Below, in pieces: positions 24,288 through 33,054 of a stretch of DNA of 64,000 nucleotides. The notes below the pieces were generated by a model, which saw nothing but the letters and a program-made list of their open reading frames with translations, was not told the origin of the DNA and ran no database searches. The stretch covers positions 1-64,000 of the forward strand of contig NZ_MJEI01000093.1 in NCBI RefSeq assembly GCF_002095395.1, written 5' to 3'. This DNA is from Williamsia sp. 1135. GTDB lineage: Bacteria > Actinomycetota > Actinomycetes > Mycobacteriales > Mycobacteriaceae. Position numbers and translations under genes: made by a program. How positions within the stretch are numbered: the first letter of the stretch is position 1; every line of letters starts with the position of its first letter.

Positions 24288-24658
24288 CCTCCCCGGCCGG
24301 CGCCCCGCGGCCCCGCGAACGCGTGGTGCTAGCCAAGCGTCGTGGGGCTCGGAAAGTCCGCTCGCGGGTAGAGGTGCAAGAGCACACGGAGGTCGGCGAT
24401 GCCCTGATCCGCGGTCTGATGCGAGCTCAGCTCGGACTGGCCTTACGGCTGGGCGGCCTGACCCTGCTGGTGCTGGGAGCGATCCCGTTGCTCGCGGCCA
24501 TCTTCCCCGAGCTCTCGGACGTGACCGTGTTCGGTGTCAGACTGCCGTGGCTGGTGCTCGGCGCGGGCGTCTACCCAATGTTGCTGGCCGTGTGCTGGCT
24601 CTACAACCGGCTGGCGGACCGCAACGAACACGAGTTCGCCGACCTGGTCGACGACTGA
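24284..24658 (+). CDS. Small two-helix membrane protein, symporter partner
   Basis: 124 residues from ATG 24284, overlapping the regulator stop. A basic N-terminal tail (about 50 residues) precedes two membrane helices (LALRLGGLTLLVLGAIPLLA and LPWLVLGAGVYPMLLAVCWL) and the end YNRLADRNEHEFADLVDD. The layout and the tail match DUF485-type partners of acetate symporters, and the next gene encodes one, 13 bases away. Probably a subunit or stabiliser of that transporter. Confidence 0.7.
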   Translation: MTSPAGAPRPRERVVLAKRRGARKVRSRVEVQEHTEVGDALIRGLMRAQLGLALRLGGLTLLVLGAIPLLAAIFPELSDVTVFGVRLPWLVLGAGVYPMLLAVCWLYNRLADRNEHEFADLVDD

Positions 24659-24671
24659 CACCGCCCTGAAG

Positions 24672-26453
24672 ATGCAGACGATATCCGGCCAGTCGGTGCC
24701 CGTGCCGACATTGATCGCGCTGATCGCCGCGGCGGTCGCAACGGTCGCGATCGGAACCTACGGGGTTCGGCTGGCGCGCACCACCTCTGACTTCCTGGTG
24801 GCATCTCGCAGCGTGGGGTCGAACTGGAATGCCGCCGCGATCTCGGGCGAGTACCTGTCGGCGGCATCATTTCTCGGGGTCGCCGGACTCATCGCGAAGT
24901 ACGGCGCCGATGCGCTCTGGTATCCGATCGGCTTCACCGCCGGCTACGTCGGACTGTTGCTGTTCGTCGCCGCACCGCTACGCCGATCCGGTGCCTACAC
25001 CGTTCCCGACTTCGCGGAGTTCAGGTTGGGCTCCAAGCGACTTCGCAAACTCGCCACCGGGGTGGTGGTGCTGATCTGCATCCTCTATCTCGTCCCGCAG
25101 CTCCAAGGCGCGGGCCTGACGCTCAACATCCTCCTGGGGGTGCCTGCGTGGGTCGGGGCGGTGGTGGTCGGGGTGATCGTGATCGCGAACGTCATCGGTG
25201 GCGGCATGCGATCGATCACCTTTGTCCAGGCCTTCCAGTACTGGCTCAAACTGACCGCGATCGCGGTACCCGCTCTGGTGCTCGCCGTCCACTTCTACGG
25301 CGACGATCAGAAATTGGGTTCGGATGCACCCCCGACGGTGACCGAGCAGACCACGGTCGACGTCACCACGGACGTCGTCGTGCGGGTCTCGGGCGACATG
25401 GTGGTGACGGCGGTCGGACAGATCGATGGTGTCGAGGTCGGGGGGCCGGTGCGCCTGGCCCCCGGCGACCACGAGATCAGCGGCGGAACGTCACTGGAGC
25501 TGGCCGCGGGCTCCTCGGTGCCCGTGGTCGCGGGCGCGCCCGCCACCCACGACGAATGGGCCGCGCCCGGATGGGGTTTCGGCGGCGACCATCCCATGTA
25601 TCAGGTGTATTCGCTGATCATCGGGATCTTCCTCGGCACGATGGGGCTGCCGCACGTGCTGGTGCGGTTCTATACGAACCCCGACGGCCGGGCTGCCAGG
25701 GCGACATCGCTGGCTGTGGTCGGCCTGCTGGCAGTCTTCTATCTCTTCCCCACCTTGCTCGGTGCCTTTGCCCGGCTGTGGGTTCCGCAGCTACTGATCA
25801 CCGGTGCGTCCGACGCCGCGGTGCTGCTCCTGCCGGGGACCGTGGTGTCCGGTATCGGTGGACAGTTGCTCGCGGCGCTGGTGGCCGCCGGTGCGATCGC
25901 CGCCTTCCTCGCCACGTCGTCGGGTCTGCTGGTCAGTGTCGCCGGGGTCCTGAGCACCGACGTCCTGCGCGGACGTGTCCGCGACTTCAGGATCGCGTCG
26001 CTGCTCGCGGGCATCGTGCCGCTGTTGCTGGCGGTCGCGGTCACCTCCATCGATCTGTCCCGCACCGTCGGTCTGGTGTTCGCCGTTGCTGCCTCCACCC
26101 TGTGTCCGCTGCTGGTCCTCGGGATCTGGTGGCGGGGACTGACCGCGACCGGCGCCGCGGCCGGGCTGATCGTCGGCGGGGTCGTCGCGGGCGGAGCGGC
26201 GCTGGCGACGTCGGTAGGCGGCTTCTCCGACAGTCTCCTCGGCGGTTGGCCGGCGGCTCTGGCGGGCTATCCGGCCGCGGTGAGTGTGCCGTTGGCCTTC
26301 GCGACGATGGTGGTGGTCAGCAAGTTCACGGCGGCGCAGATCCCGTCCGACGTCGGCCGGTTGTTGACCCGACTACACGCGCCGGAAGGCCTCGGCCTGG
26401 GCAAGGACCGCGAGGCGAACCTGAATCCGGGGGAGCGACCACACACGGAGTGA
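24672..26453 (+). CDS. Sodium:solute symporter (SSS family) with an extracellular insert
   Basis: 593 residues with about 13 membrane helices. SSS signatures include ASRSVGSNWNAAAISGEYLS near the start and the GMRSITFVQAFQYWLKLTAI helix. It is longer than the ActP copy downstream: an insert of roughly 90 residues around 215-305 (TVDVTTDVVVRVSGDMVVTA through PVVAGAPATHDEW) is beta-rich and probably extracytoplasmic. It is predicted to import a monocarboxylate with Na+. In operon with the LytTR regulator and its small membrane partner. Confidence 0.85.
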   Translation: MQTISGQSVPVPTLIALIAAAVATVAIGTYGVRLARTTSDFLVASRSVGSNWNAAAISGEYLSAASFLGVAGLIAKYGADALWYPIGFTAGYVGLLLFVAAPLRRSGAYTVPDFAEFRLGSKRLRKLATGVVVLICILYLVPQLQGAGLTLNILLGVPAWVGAVVVGVIVIANVIGGGMRSITFVQAFQYWLKLTAIAVPALVLAVHFYGDDQKLGSDAPPTVTEQTTVDVTTDVVVRVSGDMVVTAVGQIDGVEVGGPVRLAPGDHEISGGTSLELAAGSSVPVVAGAPATHDEWAAPGWGFGGDHPMYQVYSLIIGIFLGTMGLPHVLVRFYTNPDGRAARATSLAVVGLLAVFYLFPTLLGAFARLWVPQLLITGASDAAVLLLPGTVVSGIGGQLLAALVAAGAIAAFLATSSGLLVSVAGVLSTDVLRGRVRDFRIASLLAGIVPLLLAVAVTSIDLSRTVGLVFAVAASTLCPLLVLGIWWRGLTATGAAAGLIVGGVVAGGAALATSVGGFSDSLLGGWPAALAGYPAAVSVPLAFATMVVVSKFTAAQIPSDVGRLLTRLHAPEGLGLGKDREANLNPGERPHTE

Positions 26454-26507
26454 GTGCCGTTCGTCGCAGATTTCCGACCGTTCACCGCATAGATCGACAG
26501 CTCACCG

Positions 26508-26523
26508 TGTGAGCGTCGCCACA
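26508..26523. promoter_or_regulatory. GlxR/CRP-like binding site upstream of DUF485-actP
   Basis: TGTGAGCGTCGCCACA differs from the CRP/GlxR consensus TGTGA-N6-TCACA by one base. It lies 87 bases upstream of the DUF485 gene start. GlxR control of carboxylate uptake is established in Corynebacterium; for this site it is inference. Confidence 0.45.
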
Positions 26524-26594
26524 CCATTCTGCTGTGACCCAGACCTCACTAATGTTCGAACGAGTTCTACATCCCTTCACACCAGGAGTCTCCC

Positions 26595-26957
26595 GTGACC
26601 ACATCAGACCTGAGCCCGGAGGCGTCGCCCGAACGACCTGCCCCGGACGCGCAGGCGTTCATCGACATGCAGGCCAGTCCGGAGTTCCAGGATCTGCGCC
26701 GTCGGCTGCGCGTCTTCGTCTTTCCCCTGACGGCCTTCTTTCTTGCCTGGTACATGCTGTACGTCCTCGTCGCCACGTACGCGCACGAGTTCATGGCCAC
26801 CAAGGTGTGGGGCAACATCAACATCGGCATCATCTTCGGACTCGGCCAATTCGTGTCCACGTTCATCATCACCGCCGTCTATGTGCGGTTCGCCAACCGT
26901 GATCTCGATCCCCGCGCGGCCGCCATTCGTGACGAGCTGGAAGGCCCGCTCAAATGA
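26595..26957 (+). CDS. DUF485 membrane protein, ActP partner
   Basis: 120 residues from GTG 26595, with GGAG upstream. The DUF485 pattern is clear: SPEFQDLRRRLRVFVFPLTA, FFLAWYMLYVLVATYAHEFM, then WGNINIGIIFGLGQFVSTFI and the YVRFANRDLDP end. Two membrane helices. DUF485 genes sit immediately before acetate or monocarboxylate symporters, and this one overlaps the next gene by four bases. Confidence 0.9.
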   Translation: MTTSDLSPEASPERPAPDAQAFIDMQASPEFQDLRRRLRVFVFPLTAFFLAWYMLYVLVATYAHEFMATKVWGNINIGIIFGLGQFVSTFIITAVYVRFANRDLDPRAAAIRDELEGPLK

Positions 26958-28588
26958 CCACTCTCGCCGCGGACGCCGCATCGGTCGGCAACCCCGCCCT
27001 CAACATCGCGATCTTCGTCGCGTTCGTCGTCATCACGATGACGATCGTGATCCGCGCCAGCAAGACCACCAAGAAGGCCTCCGACTTCTACACCGGTGGC
27101 GGACAGTTCTCCGGACCGCAGAACGGTTTCGCGATCGCCGGTGACTATCTCTCGGCGGCATCGTTCCTCGGTATCGCCGGCGCCATCGCCGTGTACGGCT
27201 ACGACGGCTTCCTCTACTCGGTCGGCTTCCTGGTCGCCTGGCTGGTGGCATTGCTGCTCGTCGCCGAATTGCTGCGCAACACCGGCAGATTCACGATGGC
27301 CGACGTGCTGAGCTTCCGGCTTCAGGAGCGTCCGGTTCGCATGGCGGCCGCACTGTCGACCCTCACGGTCTCGCTGTTCTACCTGCTGGCCCAGATGGCC
27401 GGTGCCGGTGGCCTTGTCGCGCTGCTGCTCAACATCGACGGCAAGTTCGGTCAAGGCGTTGTCGTCGCCGTCGTCGGCGTGCTGATGATCGCCTACGTCC
27501 TCATCGGTGGCATGAAGGGCACGACATACGTCCAGATGGTCAAGGCCGTGCTGCTCATCGCCGGTGCCGGCATCATGTTCGTCTTGGTGCTGTTCGCGGT
27601 GAAGGGCAACTTTTCGCAGCTGATCGCCGACGCCCAGGCCACGGTCAGTGGTTCGGCGAGCGAGGCGGTCGCGGGTCGCGACATCGCCGCGCCTGGTGCG
27701 AAATATGGCATCAGCGACATGTCGAAGCTCGACTTCATCTCACTCGGTATCGCCCTGGTTCTGGGAACCGCGGGTCTGCCCCACGTCCTGATGCGCTTCT
27801 ACACGGTCCCCACCGCCAAGGAAGCTCGCCGCTCGGTCACCTGGGCCATCGCCCTCATCGGCGCGTTCTACCTGTTCACCCTGGTTCTCGGCTACGGCGC
27901 CGCGAAATCGGTCGGCCCGGACAAGATCCTCGCCGCACCCGGTAAGGAGAACTCGGCAGCACCATTGCTGGCCTTCGAACTCGGCGGAACGATCTTCCTG
28001 GCGGTGATCTCGGCGGTCGCCTTCGCGACCATCCTCGCCGTCGTCGCAGGCCTGGCGATCACCGCGTCGGCATCGTTCGCCCACGACATCTACGCCAGCG
28101 TCATCAAGCGCGGTAACGCGACCGAAGAGCAGCAGGTGCGGGTCTCCCGGATCACCGTCGTGGTCATCGGCGTGGTGTCGATCGTGCTGGGTATCGCGGC
28201 CATGGGGCAGAACATCGCCTTCCTGGTGGCACTGGCCTTCGCCGTCGCCGCCTCTGCCAACCTGCCGACGCTGCTGTTCTCGCTGTTCTGGAAGCGGTTC
28301 AACACCACCGGCGCGCTGTTCAGCATCTACGGCGGTCTGATCACCTGCATCGGTCTGATCGTGATCTCGCCTGCGGTGTCGGGCAAGCCGACGTCGATGT
28401 TCCCCGACGCCAACTTCGACTTCTTCCCGATGTCGAACCCGGGCATCGTCTCGATCCCGGCAGGCTTCATCCTCGCGGTCATCGGCACCTACGTCGGCGG
28501 CCGCCGCAAGGAGAACGCTGCCAAGCAGGCCGAGATGGAGGTCCGCAGCCTGACGGGTGTAGGCGTGGAGAAGGCTGTTTCACACTGA
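26954..28588 (+). CDS. actP: Cation/acetate symporter ActP-type (monocarboxylate uptake)
   Basis: 544 residues, the usual ActP/MctC length, with 13 predicted helices. ASDFYTGGGQFSGPQNGFAI and GDYLSAASFLGIAGAIAVYG are signature segments, and TAGLPHVLMRFYTVPTAKEA is the conserved inner loop. It imports acetate, propionate or pyruvate with Na+ or H+. The preceding DUF485 gene is translationally coupled. It ends with a bidirectional terminator region downstream (28731-28768). Confidence 0.9.
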   Translation: MTTLAADAASVGNPALNIAIFVAFVVITMTIVIRASKTTKKASDFYTGGGQFSGPQNGFAIAGDYLSAASFLGIAGAIAVYGYDGFLYSVGFLVAWLVALLLVAELLRNTGRFTMADVLSFRLQERPVRMAAALSTLTVSLFYLLAQMAGAGGLVALLLNIDGKFGQGVVVAVVGVLMIAYVLIGGMKGTTYVQMVKAVLLIAGAGIMFVLVLFAVKGNFSQLIADAQATVSGSASEAVAGRDIAAPGAKYGISDMSKLDFISLGIALVLGTAGLPHVLMRFYTVPTAKEARRSVTWAIALIGAFYLFTLVLGYGAAKSVGPDKILAAPGKENSAAPLLAFELGGTIFLAVISAVAFATILAVVAGLAITASASFAHDIYASVIKRGNATEEQQVRVSRITVVVIGVVSIVLGIAAMGQNIAFLVALAFAVAASANLPTLLFSLFWKRFNTTGALFSIYGGLITCIGLIVISPAVSGKPTSMFPDANFDFFPMSNPGIVSIPAGFILAVIGTYVGGRRKENAAKQAEMEVRSLTGVGVEKAVSH

Positions 28589-28629
28589 GTTATCTGCTCG
28601 CACTGAGTCTTCTGCTCGCTCCGCTCGCT

Positions 28630-28730
28630 TTGTCGGATGTGGCCATCAGGCGGTTGTTCTTCCCTTCTCCTCGCATCGCTGCGCTCGCTCGTCGGCAGTC
28701 CAGAACAACCGCGGCCACGTCCTCCGACAA
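28630..28730. repeat. Long imperfect inverted repeat between convergent genes
   Basis: The left part 28630-28660 contains TTGTCGGATGTGGCC and GCGGTTGTTCT; the right part 28702-28730 contains AGAACAACCGC and GGCCACGTCCTCCGACAA. These pair over about 25 bases with small bulges around a 41-base loop. It lies directly before the terminator hairpin. It resembles a REP-like extragenic element, but no second copy was seen in the window. Confidence 0.55.
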
Positions 28731-28768
28731 AATCCGGCCTCACCATTCAAAGATGGTGGGGCCGGATT
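28731..28768. terminator. Bidirectional terminator between actP and the TauE-type gene
   Basis: A 16-bp stem (AATCCGGCCTCACCAT with ATGGTGGGGCCGGATT, one G-T pair) around the loop TCAAAG. It sits between two convergent genes (stops at 28588 and 28778) and is symmetric, so it can serve both. Confidence 0.75.
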
Positions 28769-28777
28769 CGGCTGTTC

Positions 28778-29563
28778 TCAAGCCAGTAAGCGCCAGAGGC
28801 CGATGATGCCGACGATCACGATCACCGCGCGTAGTGCGGTGGGGGAGAGTTTCCGGCCGTACTTGGCGCCGACCACGCCGCCCACCAGGGAACCGATGGC
28901 GATGAGACCTGCCGCAGCCCAATTGATCCGGTCGAATGCGACGATCGTGTAGGCCAGAGCGGCAACCACGTTGACGATCAGCGACAGTAGGTTCTTCGCG
29001 GCGTTCAGGCGCTGGATCTTGTCGTTGACGATCACCCCCATGGCTCCCATCAGGAGGATCCCCTGGGCGGCGGTGAAGTAGCCGCCGTAGATACCGACGA
29101 GGAACGTCGAGCCGGTCAACAGCCCGGTCCGCTTCGGTCCGAGGAAGGTGTCGTTGGGGTCGTCAGGTGACGCGACCATCCGCTTCGCCGTCCATCGCTG
29201 AATCCGCGTCTGTAATACGACGAGCAACAGCGCCAGGACGAGCAGCACCGGAACGATCGTCTCGAAAGCCTTTTCCGGGAGGTGCAGCAGAAGCCAGCTA
29301 CCGACGATCGCACCGACCAATGACGCCGGGATCTGCCACTTCAGCCGCGGCCACTGCCCGGCCAGCTCGCGCCGGTAGCCCCACGTGCCGGACACGCCGC
29401 CCGCCACCAGACCGATAGCGTTGGTCATGGTGGCGGTGACGGGAGGGAAACCAAAGGCGACCAAGGTCGGGAAGGTGATCAGAGTGCCGCTTCCGACCAC
29501 GGCGTTGATAGCCCCGGCACCGACACCGGCGAACAGGATCGCCACCACTTCCCAGATCGACAT
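28778..29563 (-). CDS. TauE/SafE-family membrane permease
   Basis: 261 residues from ATG 29563. Eight helices are expected. The family start is typical: VAILFAGVGAGAINAVVGSG, then TLITFPTLVAFGFPPVTATM, and the second-half repeat LLTGSTFLVGIYGGYFTAAQ. TauE/SafE proteins move sulfite, sulfonates or other small anions, usually outward. Monocistronic, divergent from the hypothetical gene at 29629. Confidence 0.85.
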   Translation of the reverse strand: MSIWEVVAILFAGVGAGAINAVVGSGTLITFPTLVAFGFPPVTATMTNAIGLVAGGVSGTWGYRRELAGQWPRLKWQIPASLVGAIVGSWLLLHLPEKAFETIVPVLLVLALLLVVLQTRIQRWTAKRMVASPDDPNDTFLGPKRTGLLTGSTFLVGIYGGYFTAAQGILLMGAMGVIVNDKIQRLNAAKNLLSLIVNVVAALAYTIVAFDRINWAAAGLIAIGSLVGGVVGAKYGRKLSPTALRAVIVIVGIIGLWRLLA

Positions 29564-29628
29564 TGGTATACCGTGCCACGCTCGGTTTGCGACGCACCAA
29601 TCGCCTGACTGGGCTTCACTGGTCAGTG

Positions 29629-30306
29629 ATGAGCTACGACGTCTCGGTGACCGACGACAATCTGTCGGCTCGGCCGCAGGAGTATCCCGGCCGGCCAGTA
29701 CCCGGTCTCGGGTTGCTGCACGAGGGCCGGTTCTCGACCGCAATCGACGTGGACGATCTGAGCGCCGATCTTCGTCGGCACAGGCTTGCCGACCTTGCCG
29801 GACGCACGGCGGTGCTCGCGATCGGGTCCAATGCCTGCGCCGCGGTAGTCCTCCGAAAATTGGCGTCGGTGGGCGTCGACGCCACCGTGCCGTTCCTTTC
29901 GGGAAGCGCGCCCGGTATCTCGGTCGGGCACAGCGCGCACCGCAGCGTCGCCGGGTTCATCCCAGCTGCGCCGTACGCCACCGTCAGCACCCGGAACACC
30001 TTCATCGTCAACATGTTCAACGGCGATCAACTCGCGGCCATCGATGTGACCGAGCCCAACTATCGGCGCATCACCGTCGAGTGTGACCTGCCTGGACGAG
30101 GTTCAGCGGAGCTCTATGTGTCCCGGTGGGGTGTGATCGCGCCGCCGGAAGGGCCGGTGTTGTCCCTGATGTCGCAAACAGCACTGTTTCGCCGGCTGAG
30201 CGAACAATGCCAGGGCTTCCGTGAGGCTCAGGTAGACATCAAACCCCGAACAGTCGCTGACCTCTTCATCGAGCGGGGCTGGGCGCGGGACCCCGGTCTG
30301 GGGTGA
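29629..30306 (+). CDS. Hypothetical protein with a GSN motif
   Basis: 225 residues from ATG 29629. The centre reads AVLAIGSNACAAVVLRKL, recalling the YGSN loop of gamma-glutamylcyclotransferase-fold proteins, but the usual downstream catalytic glutamate region is not clearly present. Soluble, no signal peptide. Later FIVNMFNGDQLAAIDVTEPN and AELYVSRWGVIAPPEGP look like ordered strands. Function unknown; similarity to the cyclotransferase fold is tentative. Confidence 0.55.
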   Translation: MSYDVSVTDDNLSARPQEYPGRPVPGLGLLHEGRFSTAIDVDDLSADLRRHRLADLAGRTAVLAIGSNACAAVVLRKLASVGVDATVPFLSGSAPGISVGHSAHRSVAGFIPAAPYATVSTRNTFIVNMFNGDQLAAIDVTEPNYRRITVECDLPGRGSAELYVSRWGVIAPPEGPVLSLMSQTALFRRLSEQCQGFREAQVDIKPRTVADLFIERGWARDPGLG

Positions 30307-30365
30307 ACTAACCTCGCGGGTGTTGACAACTTTCGCCCGTCGGATTGGAACAGGAGGTGATCGGT

Positions 30366-30890
30366 GTGGCTTGGCTGATCGTCGTTGCCGCTGTGGCGTT
30401 CGCGGTGCTGACACTGCTCGGCTTTCTCTGGTTCGCCTACGACTCGAACAAGAGGGTGCGTAGATTCGCCAACTCGTCCGATCTGGTGCCGGGTAAACCG
30501 GGTCGTGCGCCGGCGGAGTGGAAGAAGTCGCCAGAACCGGAAGCCCTGCTCCATCGCCGAATCCGTTATGCGATGGGTCTGGTCTACGAGAATCCGTCCC
30601 TGCGCAATGACGACGAACTGCGGGCCGCACGGGAGCGCCTGGACGATGCGGTGTTCGTGCTGGACGACGAGCTGATCGCGGCCGCGGCCGCGCCCGATCG
30701 GGACGACGACGACTTCCGACGGATCGGCTGGGCCGTGCGGTGGCTGGAACTACTGCCCGGCGAGTTGTACTACGCGCCGAAAGCGGAAGCGCTGGTCAAG
30801 ATCGATGCCGCCATCGCGAATCTGCGCGACCCCGCAGAGCCTCCGCCTGTCGAACCCGAGAACCCGGACGATCCGGACGAAGAGGCCTGA
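30366..30890 (+). CDS. Membrane-anchored hypothetical protein with acidic tail
   Basis: 174 residues from GTG 30366; AGGAGG lies eight bases upstream (GTG 30357 is too close to that site). One N-terminal helix (LIVVAAVAFAVLTLLGFLWF) anchors a cytoplasmic, charged, helical domain (LHRRIRYAMGLVYENPSLRN and the EARERLDDA-like region), ending in an acidic Pro/Glu/Asp tail. A TTGACA at 30323-30328 could be a -35, but no good -10 follows. No family recognised. Confidence 0.65.
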   Translation: MAWLIVVAAVAFAVLTLLGFLWFAYDSNKRVRRFANSSDLVPGKPGRAPAEWKKSPEPEALLHRRIRYAMGLVYENPSLRNDDELRAARERLDDAVFVLDDELIAAAAAPDRDDDDFRRIGWAVRWLELLPGELYYAPKAEALVKIDAAIANLRDPAEPPPVEPENPDDPDEEA

Positions 30891-30903
30891 TCCGAGTCAG
30901 GGG

Positions 30904-32007
30904 TCAGCTCCGGGAGGCAAGCAGGGCGACGACTTCGGCGATTGCGAGACACGAAGTGAGCCCGGGAGACTCGAACCCGAACAGATTGATAAGGCCGTCG
31001 ATGCCGTGCTCGGATGGGCCCTGGATCAGGAAGTCGGCATTGGGTTCACCCCGGCCGGCCAGTTTGGGCCGGATGCCGGAGTAAGCCGGGCTCAGCGCAT
31101 CATCGGGTAGCTGTGGCCAATACTTCCGGATCTCGGCATAGAACGCATCTGCTCTGCCTGCGTCGACGGTGTAGTCGACTGCGTCGCTCCACTCGACATC
31201 CGGCCCGAACCGGGCCTGGCCCGCGAGGTCGAGGGTGAGGTGCACTCCTAGCCCACCGTCGGCGGGTATCGGGTAGACGAGGTGGGAAAACGGCGCGCGA
31301 CCGTGCGCGAGCGAGTAGTAATTCCCCTTGGCCAGTGCGCGTTTCGGTATCCGTTCGACGGGAAAGCCGTCGATCGCGTGCGCTACGCCCCAGGCGCCGA
31401 GGCCTGCGCAATTGATTAGGGTGTCGCACCGGACCGGCGTTCCGTCCAGGTCGATCTCGGGCCGCCCGTCGACGATGCGGCCGGATGTCACCGGCGTACG
31501 AAGGACAGTGGTGGTCCCTGCGTCACCGGCGTCGCGGTGCAGAGCCGACATCAGCCCGTGGCTGTCGACAATTCCTGTCGAAGGCGACAGAAGAGCCTCC
31601 ACCGCAACGAGTTCCGGCTCGAGGTCGGCGAGTTCGACTGCACCGACCCGGCGCAGGTCGAGCACACCGTTTGCGGCGGCCTGTGCATTGATGGCGGTGA
31701 GCCTCGACACCTGCTCCGGACCGGTGGCGACGATGAGCTTGCCGAGTCTGCGGTGCTCGACGCCGCGGTCGGCGCAGTAGTCATAGAGCATCTCGCGCCC
31801 GCGCACGCACAGGCGGGCCTTCACACTCCCGGTGGGGTAATAGATTCCGGCATGGATCACTTCTGAGTTCCGCGAGCTCGTCTGCGTTCCGATCGCGCCT
31901 TCTGCATCGACGATGACGACTTCCCGGCCACCGCGAGCGAGTTCTCTGGCCACCGCCAGACCGATCACACCGGCACCGACCACCAGGCAATCAACGGTCT
32001 CGGCCAC
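30904..32007 (-). CDS. FAD-dependent oxidoreductase, L-2-hydroxyglutarate oxidase-like
   Basis: 367 residues. The FAD Rossmann start is [20 protein letters not shown], followed by [20 protein letters not shown], a signature of L-2-hydroxyglutarate oxidase/LhgO-type members of the DAO family. The end includes [20 protein letters not shown] and [16 protein letters not shown]. Probably oxidises a 2-hydroxyacid or related compound and passes electrons to oxygen or the respiratory chain. Convergent with the preceding hypothetical gene. Confidence 0.8.
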   Translation of the reverse strand: MAETVDCLVVGAGVIGLAVARELARGGREVVIVDAEGAIGTQTSSRNSEVIHAGIYYPTGSVKARLCVRGREMLYDYCADRGVEHRRLGKLIVATGPEQVSRLTAINAQAAANGVLDLRRVGAVELADLEPELVAVEALLSPSTGIVDSHGLMSALHRDAGDAGTTTVLRTPVTSGRIVDGRPEIDLDGTPVRCDTLINCAGLGAWGVAHAIDGFPVERIPKRALAKGNYYSLAHGRAPFSHLVYPIPADGGLGVHLTLDLAGQARFGPDVEWSDAVDYTVDAGRADAFYAEIRKYWPQLPDDALSPAYSGIRPKLAGRGEPNADFLIQGPSEHGIDGLINLFGFESPGLTSCLAIAEVVALLASRS

Positions 32008-32169
32008 GCACGCTCACCCCTTGCTACTCCATTCACCCGGCGACGACGTTTGGTCGGGCACCGCCCCGAGATTACGCCGTGCGCTGCGACCTGAGTGGCG
32101 AAGAAGGCTGCGCCGGTGGCCCCTGGCTCGCTATCGTCGTGGCATCTCGAGGACCGGAGGTGGGTGAGC

Positions 32170-33036
32170 ATGGGTGAGAAGCAATTGCTGACCGTCAACG
32201 GGGTGGATCTGTGTGCGGAGTCCTTCGGCGACTCTCACGATCCCGTGCTGTTGCTCATCGGTGGGGCCGGATGTGCCATGGACTACTGGGACGTCGAGTT
32301 CTGCGGCGAACTGGCGACAGCCGGACGCCGGGTCATCCGGTATGACCTTCGCGACACCGGCCGCTCTGCCACCTACCCGCCTGGCGCGCCGACCTATACG
32401 TCCCGCGATCTGGTCGGCGACGTCATCGGACTGCTCGATGTCCTCGGCGTTGCCGAGGGGCATCTGGTGGGTATGTCGATGGGCGGCGGTATCGCTCAAC
32501 TCGCGTCACTGACCCAACCTGCCCGGGTCAGGTCGCTGACCTTGCTCTCGACCACTGCAATCGGTCCGGTCGACGACGAACTACCCGGACCGAGCGCCGC
32601 CCTCATCAGGCACTTGTCGAATGCACCGGCGGAACCGGACTGGCGGGATGCGGATGCGGTGACCAACTACCTGGTGGCAGATCTGCGTGCATACGCCGGG
32701 ACGCTTACGGTCGACGACGCTGCCGTGCGCGCACTCGTGCGCAGGATCGTGCTGCGTACCAAGAACATCGAGTCCAGTGTGAAGAACCATTCAGTGCTTC
32801 CGGATGACCAGGCTCCTGCGGATCCGCAGATGTCGGCGATCACGGCGCCGACGTTGGTCATGCACGGCACCGCCGATCCGCTGTTCCCCCTCGAACACGG
32901 CAGGGCGCTGGCCAGAGCGATACCCGGCGCGAGATTCGTTGCGCTGGAGGGGGTCGGGCACGAAATACCACCGCGGCCGGTGTGGCCCGTGGTGATTGGC
33001 GAACTCATTCGGCACACAGAGCCGACCGAGGTATGA
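32170..33036 (+). CDS. Alpha/beta-hydrolase
   Basis: 288 residues from ATG 32170. Oxyanion-loop region VLLLIGGAGCAMDYWD, nucleophile elbow GMSMGGG (Ser), acid in VMHGTADPLFP and catalytic His in VGHEIPP. This resembles esterase/haloperoxidase-type hydrolases. No signal peptide, so cytosolic. Substrate unknown. Convergent with the ornithine monooxygenase gene 18 bases away. Confidence 0.85.
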   Translation: MGEKQLLTVNGVDLCAESFGDSHDPVLLLIGGAGCAMDYWDVEFCGELATAGRRVIRYDLRDTGRSATYPPGAPTYTSRDLVGDVIGLLDVLGVAEGHLVGMSMGGGIAQLASLTQPARVRSLTLLSTTAIGPVDDELPGPSAALIRHLSNAPAEPDWRDADAVTNYLVADLRAYAGTLTVDDAAVRALVRRIVLRTKNIESSVKNHSVLPDDQAPADPQMSAITAPTLVMHGTADPLFPLEHGRALARAIPGARFVALEGVGHEIPPRPVWPVVIGELIRHTEPTEV

Positions 33037-33054
33037 CGTTGCTGTTCAGCGCTG

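Noticed and set aside
28600-28730. CRISPR-like or tandem repeat around GCTCGCTCCGCTCGCT
   Set aside because: The repeats are not evenly spaced and form an inverted structure, not a spacer array.
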